Assembly (NCBI GenBank): GCA_025935235.1
Contig: JAICVT010000147.1
Coordinates: 1-9,990, forward strand
DNA length: 9,990 nucleotides
Source: Ktedonobacterales bacterium
GTDB lineage: Bacteria > Chloroflexota > Ktedonobacteria > Ktedonobacterales > JADMIN01
Direction: 5' to 3'
Both the position numbers and the translations under genes were made by a program. The notes below the pieces were generated by a model. That model worked only from the letters and a program-made list of their open reading frames with translations, searched no databases and had not been told where the DNA came from. Positions 6,398 through 9,990 of this stretch are shown here, piece by piece. Each line of letters starts with the position of its first letter. Position 1 is the first letter of the stretch.

Positions 6398-7991
6398 CGC
6401 CCATCACCCCTTCCAGCAGCGCGCCAGAGTGGATCATCTCCGCTACGGCGTAAATGTCCTCCTCCAGTTCACGGTCGCGCTCGACAAACGGCGAGATGGC
6501 GCGGATACGCTCGTAGATGACGCGAGTGCGGCCAAGTTTGTCGGCGCCGCGCAGATCGGCTGCCTGGCAGGCGGCGAGCAGGTGGATGGCGCAGCACCGC
6601 TCGACCATCTCGATCACGTCGCGCGCCTGCCGGGCGGCGATGCTGCCCATCGAGACTTTGTCCTGGTTGTGCGCTTCGGTCGAGCGCGAGAAGACGGTCA
6701 TCGGCATGCACTTGCTCAGCGCTTCCGCGGCCAGCGCTGAGATAGCAAGCTGCATGGTTTTGAAGCCGTGGAAGAGGCCCTTCTCGGGGTGGTCATCGGG
6801 CAGGCGGGCGATCAGGTTGGGCGTCAGGCCATTGTTGAACTTCTCGTCCACCAGCAGGGCGAACTGGCGGTCGAGCAGGTCGCCAACGCTGGCGACGGCG
6901 GTCTTGAGGCTATCCATTGCCAGGGCGACATGGAAGCCGGCGAAGTTGCCGCCGCTGATCACCTGGCGGTTCTCGATGTCATACAGCGGGTTATCGTTCG
7001 CCGAGTTGATCTCGATGGTCACCCAGCGCCGCGCCCAGTCGAGCGTGTCATACAGCACGCCGATGCACTGCGGCGCGCAGCGCAGCGAGTAGTTGTCCTG
7101 AATCCTGACCGGCAGCTCGCGGTAGCCCTGGTCGCCGATCGTTCCGGCCTCCGCGATGGCGCGGTGGTAGGCGCGCACGAGCTGGCTGGACTCCAGCAGC
7201 GCGCGGATGGCGGCGGCGGAGCGCTGCGAGCCAGGATGCGGCTTGACGTCCATGATGAACGGCTGGAAGGCGCTGACGATGCCGGTGAGCGCCTCGCAGA
7301 GCATCGCCGTACAGATATCCGCCACGCGGGCCACGCGCTCAGCGTCGAGCAGGTTCAGCGCGGCGATGCCAGACATGAGGTGGGTGCCATTGAGCAGCGC
7401 CAGCCCTTCCTTTGCCTCCAACGTCAGCGGCTGCTTGCCGATGGCTTCCCAGGCGCGGGCCGCGGGCATGACCTCGCCCGCGTGCGAGACCTTGCGCTCG
7501 CCCATCAGCGCGGCGCCGATGTAGGAGCCAGGGATGAGGTCGCCGCTGGCGCCGACCGATCCCTGCTCCGGAATCACCGGAACATACTCGTGGTTGAGCA
7601 GGTCGAGCAGGCGCTCGACAAGCACAGGGCGGACGGCGGAATAGCCCTTCGCCAGGCAGTTGGCGCGCACCAGCGTCACCGCGCGGGCGAAGTCGGTTGG
7701 CAGTGTCGGGCCGGTGCCGCAGCCGTTCAGGCGGATGAGATACATCTGCAACAGCGCCGCGCGGTCTGGGGCGATCTGGCGGCCAACAGAATCACCGACG
7801 CCGGTAGTGACACCGTAGACCGGGACGCCCTCGCCCACCAATTCCTGATTGAGTCGCCGCGCCTCCTCGATGCGTTCACGAACGCCGGGCGCGTCGCTCA
7901 ACTGTGCGCGTGCGCCGCCGCGCGCGACCGCCATGACATCTTCCAGGGTCAACGACTCGCCATCAACCGTCACTGCCTGCGCATCGGCCAT
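6384..7991 (-). CDS. MIO-type aromatic amino acid ammonia-lyase (HAL/PAL/TAL family)
   Basis: This 535-residue protein is a homotetramer-type lyase that removes ammonia from an aromatic amino acid using the self-formed MIO cofactor. The MIO triad Ala148-Ser149-Gly150 is in GSVGASGDL. Other conserved active-site parts are YGVTTG with Tyr59, NGTH with Asn201, QDNYSLRCAPQ with Gln298, Tyr301 and Arg304, SANDNPLYD with Asn334, and STEAHNQDKVSMG with Glu439. The MIO segment continues IPGSYIG, whereas the family signature has Pro-Leu-[Ser/Ala]; this resembles plant and bacterial PAL/TAL (PLSYI) more than histidine lyases, but has Gly for Leu. The substrate-selecting segment reads YLIRLNGCGTG, unlike the Ser-His of histidine lyases. 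Start: ATG at 7991; a GTG at 8021 is also in frame. First gene of an operon with the ligase. Substrate (Phe, Tyr, His or other), or aminomutase activity, is unresolved. Confidence 0.88.
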   Translation of the reverse strand: MADAQAVTVDGESLTLEDVMAVARGGARAQLSDAPGVRERIEEARRLNQELVGEGVPVYGVTTGVGDSVGRQIAPDRAALLQMYLIRLNGCGTGPTLPTDFARAVTLVRANCLAKGYSAVRPVLVERLLDLLNHEYVPVIPEQGSVGASGDLIPGSYIGAALMGERKVSHAGEVMPAARAWEAIGKQPLTLEAKEGLALLNGTHLMSGIAALNLLDAERVARVADICTAMLCEALTGIVSAFQPFIMDVKPHPGSQRSAAAIRALLESSQLVRAYHRAIAEAGTIGDQGYRELPVRIQDNYSLRCAPQCIGVLYDTLDWARRWVTIEINSANDNPLYDIENRQVISGGNFAGFHVALAMDSLKTAVASVGDLLDRQFALLVDEKFNNGLTPNLIARLPDDHPEKGLFHGFKTMQLAISALAAEALSKCMPMTVFSRSTEAHNQDKVSMGSIAARQARDVIEMVERCCAIHLLAACQAADLRGADKLGRTRVIYERIRAISPFVERDRELEEDIYAVAEMIHSGALLEGVMGDEQS

Positions 7992-8039
7992 CGTCTCGTC
8001 GTCCCTTCCTGTTCCCGTCACTGCTCTCCATCACTGCAC

Positions 8040-8051
8040 TCGTCTGCCACG
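8040..8051 (-). promoter_or_regulatory. Operator-like motif upstream of the lyase operon
   Basis: On the minus strand CTCGTGGCAGACGAG centres here, an inverted repeat with 5-bp arms CTCGT and ACGAG. The inner 12 bases CGTGGCAGACGA recur exactly on the opposite strand at 8288-8299. A -10-like TATAGT lies just upstream on the minus strand (8070-8065), which would place this motif at the transcription start region of the lyase operon. No good -35 element accompanies it. The role as an operator is inferred. Confidence 0.4.
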
Positions 8052-8287
8052 AGTATTGCCAACTACTATACGAGGCGCCCAATCGCTTACGCCAGGGCTC
8101 CTCGGATGGCGCACAACAGCGGTCCGCACGAACATCCAGTACAGCCAGAACAGCCGGGTCGCTGATGGCTCCGCAGGTTGGCATGTCGGATAGAATCCGC
8201 CCCTATTTTTCGCGGATCATGCGTGTTTCGGCCGTCCTGGCCGCCTGAAGCGACGCCACCGGCGCCAAGCGCGATGATCTGAACTCG

Positions 8288-8299
8288 CGTGGCAGACGA
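8288..8299 (+). promoter_or_regulatory. Second copy of the operator-like motif, upstream of metY
   Basis: CGTGGCAGACGA here matches 8040-8051 in the opposite orientation. The flank ACTCG is also shared, with a 2-base insertion. It stands about 115 bases upstream of the metY start, so each of the two divergent transcription units has one copy facing it. A degenerate third copy, CGCGTGGC-x4-ACGA, is found at about 8378-8393. Confidence 0.35.
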
Positions 8300-8331
8300 C
8301 AGAACTGGCGATGCGGAGGCCGGGCGCGCTA

Positions 8332-8370
8332 TCTCTATAGAGAGTCAAGCGAGAGTCAAGCGAGAGTCAC
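8332..8370. repeat. 12-bp palindrome and 11-bp tandem repeats upstream of metY
   Basis: TCTCTATAGAGA (8332-8343) is a perfect palindrome. It runs into GAGAGTCAAGC repeated at 8340-8350 and 8351-8361, and a partial third unit GAGAGTCAC at 8362-8370. The 11-bp period is close to one helical turn, so a protein could bind each unit on the same face. It lies 45-85 bases before the metY start and could be an activator or repressor site, or simply slippage. Confidence 0.5.
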
Positions 8371-8373
8371 GTG

Positions 8374-8396
8374 TCATCGCGTGGCTTCGACGATGA
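8374..8396. promoter_or_regulatory. Inverted repeat just before the metY ribosome binding site
   Basis: TCATCG (8374-8379) and CGATGA (8391-8396) are perfect 6-bp arms around an 11-base centre, ending a few bases before the AAGGTGG ribosome binding site (8400-8406). As RNA it would be a modest hairpin next to the translation start; as DNA it could be an operator. I looked here for SAM riboswitch cores and found none. Confidence 0.3.
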
Positions 8397-8414
8397 GACA
8401 AGGTGGCGCCACAC

Positions 8415-9815
8415 ATGACGACCGCGGATCGGATGAAACGTACGCAAGACGACAGCGAGACTCGTGAGTTTGGGTTTGAGACACGCGCGATCCATGCCGG
8501 GCATCGCCCCGACCCCACGACCGGCGCCTCCGCTCCGCCGATCTACCAGACCGCCGGCTTCGTCTTCGAAGACACAGAGTCAGCAGCTGCGTATTTCAAT
8601 TTGCAGGAATACGGGAACATCTACTCGCGGATCATGAATCCGACGGTCGCGGCGTTCGAGGAACGCATCGCGAACCTGGAAGGCGGCGCAGGCGCGGTCG
8701 CCTTCGCCAGTGGGATGGCCGCGCAGATGGCGACTTTCTACACCCTGGTCCAGCCGGGCGACCATCTGGTGGCCTCCCAGGCGGTCTATGGGGGTACCGT
8801 CACGCAACTCAAGCACACGCTCGCCAAGCTCTCGGTTGACGTGACGCTGGTTGATCCGGACGACCTATCCGCCTGGGAGGCGGCGATTCGCCCGAACACC
8901 AGGGCGTGCTTCGGCGAGACCATCGGCAATCCCGGCGGCAATATTCTGGATATCGCCGCCGTGGCCAGCGTCGCTCACGACCACGGCATTCCGCTCATCG
9001 TGGATAATACGTTCGCCTCGCCGGCCCTCTGCCGCCCGATCGAGTGGGGCGCCGATATCGTGCTACATTCGGCCACCAAATACATTGATGGGCATGGCAC
9101 GAGTATTGGGGGCGTCACGATAGACTCAGGGGCCTTCAATTGGTCGAATGGCCGATTCCCCGCGGTGGCCGAGCCGTCGGCCGAATATCACGGCCTCGCG
9201 TTCCATGAGACGTTCGGCGTCTACGGCTACCTGATGAAGTTGCGCGCGGAGACGTTGCGCGATCTGGGCGCCGCGCTCAGTCCGTTCAACGCGTTTCTCT
9301 ACACCCTTGGCCTGGAGACGCTGCCCGTGCGGATGGAGCGGCATGTCCGCAATGCCATGGGCGTCGCGAGCTTCCTGGAGGGCCATCCCATGGTCGAGCG
9401 CGTGCGCTATGCGGGTCTGGAGAGCAGCCCGTATCACGCTCTGGCGCAGCGTTACCTCCCACAGGGCGCGGGCGCTGTTTTCGCGTTCGACCTCAAGGGT
9501 GGGCGCACGAATGGCCGGGCCTTCATCGAAGCGCTCCGCCTGTGGAGCCATCTGGCGAATGTCGGTGATACTAAGAGCCTGGTCATCCATCCCGCCAGCA
9601 CCACCCATCGCCAGCTGAACGATGAAGAGCTGGCATCGACGGGCGTGGCGCCTGGGACGATCCGCCTCTCGGTGGGCCATGAAACGCTGGACGATCTCAT
9701 CTGGGATCTGGAGAACGGCCTGCGCGCCGCCCAGGCGACGCAAGAGAAGACGCAAGCGGCAGCACATGCTGCAAACACGACAGAACCGACAGAACCGACA
9801 CAGGTGACGTTATGA
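8415..9815 (+). CDS. metY: O-acetylhomoserine sulfhydrylase (O-acetylhomoserine aminocarboxypropyltransferase)
   Basis: A cytosolic PLP enzyme of the Cys/Met metabolism family, 466 residues, making homocysteine from O-acetylhomoserine and sulfide. It opens with FGFETRAIHAG and SAPPIYQTAGFVF, typical of MetY. Tyr70 in YSRIMNPT and Tyr125 in SQAVYGGT flank the active site, Asp197 in VDNTFASP should bind the PLP ring nitrogen, and Lys222 in LHSATKYIDGHGTSIGG is the PLP Schiff-base lysine. The long SATKYIDGHGTSIGGVTIDSG segment and total length favour MetY over cystathionine gamma-synthase or methionine gamma-lyase. The ATG at 8415 has AAGGTGG 8 bases upstream; an in-frame GTG at 8403 overlaps that site. 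The last 30 or so residues are a low-complexity Ala/Thr/Glu/Gln tail. It overlaps the next gene by 4 bases (ATGA). With hom in the window, it supports a direct-sulfhydrylation route to methionine. Confidence 0.94.
   Translation: MTTADRMKRTQDDSETREFGFETRAIHAGHRPDPTTGASAPPIYQTAGFVFEDTESAAAYFNLQEYGNIYSRIMNPTVAAFEERIANLEGGAGAVAFASGMAAQMATFYTLVQPGDHLVASQAVYGGTVTQLKHTLAKLSVDVTLVDPDDLSAWEAAIRPNTRACFGETIGNPGGNILDIAAVASVAHDHGIPLIVDNTFASPALCRPIEWGADIVLHSATKYIDGHGTSIGGVTIDSGAFNWSNGRFPAVAEPSAEYHGLAFHETFGVYGYLMKLRAETLRDLGAALSPFNAFLYTLGLETLPVRMERHVRNAMGVASFLEGHPMVERVRYAGLESSPYHALAQRYLPQGAGAVFAFDLKGGRTNGRAFIEALRLWSHLANVGDTKSLVIHPASTTHRQLNDEELASTGVAPGTIRLSVGHETLDDLIWDLENGLRAAQATQEKTQAAAHAANTTEPTEPTQVTL
9781..9798. 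repeat. 9-bp tandem duplication in the metY tail
   Basis: CAGAACCGA is repeated head to tail (9781-9789, 9790-9798), giving TEPTEP just before the metY stop. The tail is outside the conserved fold, so length change there is probably tolerated. Confidence 0.65.
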
Positions 9816-9990
9816 GTGATGGCATGTCGCGCGACGATCTGGCGCGCTATCAGGACGAGTCGCTCATACGCGACATCGTGCGCTCGGCGCGTACAATCGC
9901 TATCGTTGGCCTCTCACCGAATGCGCTGCGGGCCAGCAACTTCGTCGGCTACTATCTTCAGCGTCATGGATACCGCGTGGTACCGGTGAA
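9812..9990 (+). CDS. CoA-binding domain protein, YccU type (N-terminal part, cut by window end)
   Basis: The visible 59 residues begin a small Rossmann-like CoA-binding protein. After a helical N-terminal stretch comes TIAIVGLSPNALRASNFVG, then YYLQRHGYRVVPV, the glycine loop and second strand typical of this family (about 140 residues in full). The ATG lies in the ATGA overlap with the metY stop, so the two are very likely co-transcribed and translationally coupled. The family's biochemical role is poorly defined; coupling to metY suggests a link to methionine or acetyl-homoserine metabolism, but this is inference. The C-terminal part is not in the window. Confidence 0.88.
   Translation, partial: MSDGMSRDDLARYQDESLIRDIVRSARTIAIVGLSPNALRASNFVGYYLQRHGYRVVPV

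Noticed and set aside
6768..8165. Long plus-strand open frame (465 codons) opposite the lyase
   Set aside because: The minus strand carries a complete MIO lyase with all catalytic motifs. The antisense frame has no recognisable domain and a shadow-type composition.
8340..8370. CRISPR-like array
   Set aside because: The units are 11 bp, directly adjacent, without spacers, and number fewer than three full copies.
8170..8414. SAM-type riboswitch before metY
   Set aside because: I looked for S-box, SAM-II and SAH riboswitch core sequences on the plus strand and found none; only short palindromes and 11-bp repeats are present.

Overview
This is a GC-rich bacterial chromosomal window with dense, mostly co-oriented genes. 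A phenylalanine T-box leader in front of pheS, GC-rich coding sequence, a generic G/C-box intergenic palindrome and the mix of gene families suggest a soil-type Gram-positive-like lineage. Chloroflexota is my best guess, but it is an inference and not proven by the window.

Layout. (1) Bases 1-2110, minus strand: a complete phenylalanyl-tRNA synthetase alpha-subunit gene (pheS, 1759->722) sits behind a well-formed T-box attenuator (about 2110->1824) with a UUC specifier, a UGGUACC antiterminator bulge and a strong intrinsic terminator. After a 150-base gap comes the start of a homoserine dehydrogenase gene (hom, 571->1, cut by the window edge). pheT is not next to pheS. (2) Bases 2111-2862: a non-coding stretch of about 750 bases with a G/C-box palindromic repeat (2141-2217) and a 9-bp inverted repeat just before the next gene. 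(3) Bases 2863-3750, plus strand: a periplasmic-binding-protein-like (SsuA/NMT1-THI5 type) protein with no visible export signal. (4) Bases 3818-7991, minus strand: a tight three-gene operon made of an MIO-type aromatic amino acid lyase, an ANL-family acyl-CoA ligase overlapping it by 14 bases, and an amidohydrolase-2 (ACMSD-like) metal enzyme 33 bases further on. (5) Bases 7992-8414: a divergent promoter region of about 420 bases with a shared 12-bp operator-like motif, palindromes and 11-bp tandem repeats. (6) Bases 8415-9990, plus strand: O-acetylhomoserine sulfhydrylase (metY), translationally coupled by an ATGA overlap to a CoA-binding (YccU-type) protein cut by the window end.

How the genes may work together. 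hom and metY belong to the aspartate-to-methionine route (aspartate semialdehyde -> homoserine -> O-acetylhomoserine -> homocysteine); the acetyltransferase metX is not in the window. The lyase-ligase-amidohydrolase operon reads like a small pathway: ammonia elimination from an aromatic amino acid to an aryl-acrylate, CoA activation of that acid, then a metal-dependent hydrolase or decarboxylase. The nearby binding-protein-like gene may serve the same pathway. The lyase substrate cannot be fixed from the sequence; its MIO signature departs from the usual consensus at one position. This operon and the T-box are the most interesting parts of the window.
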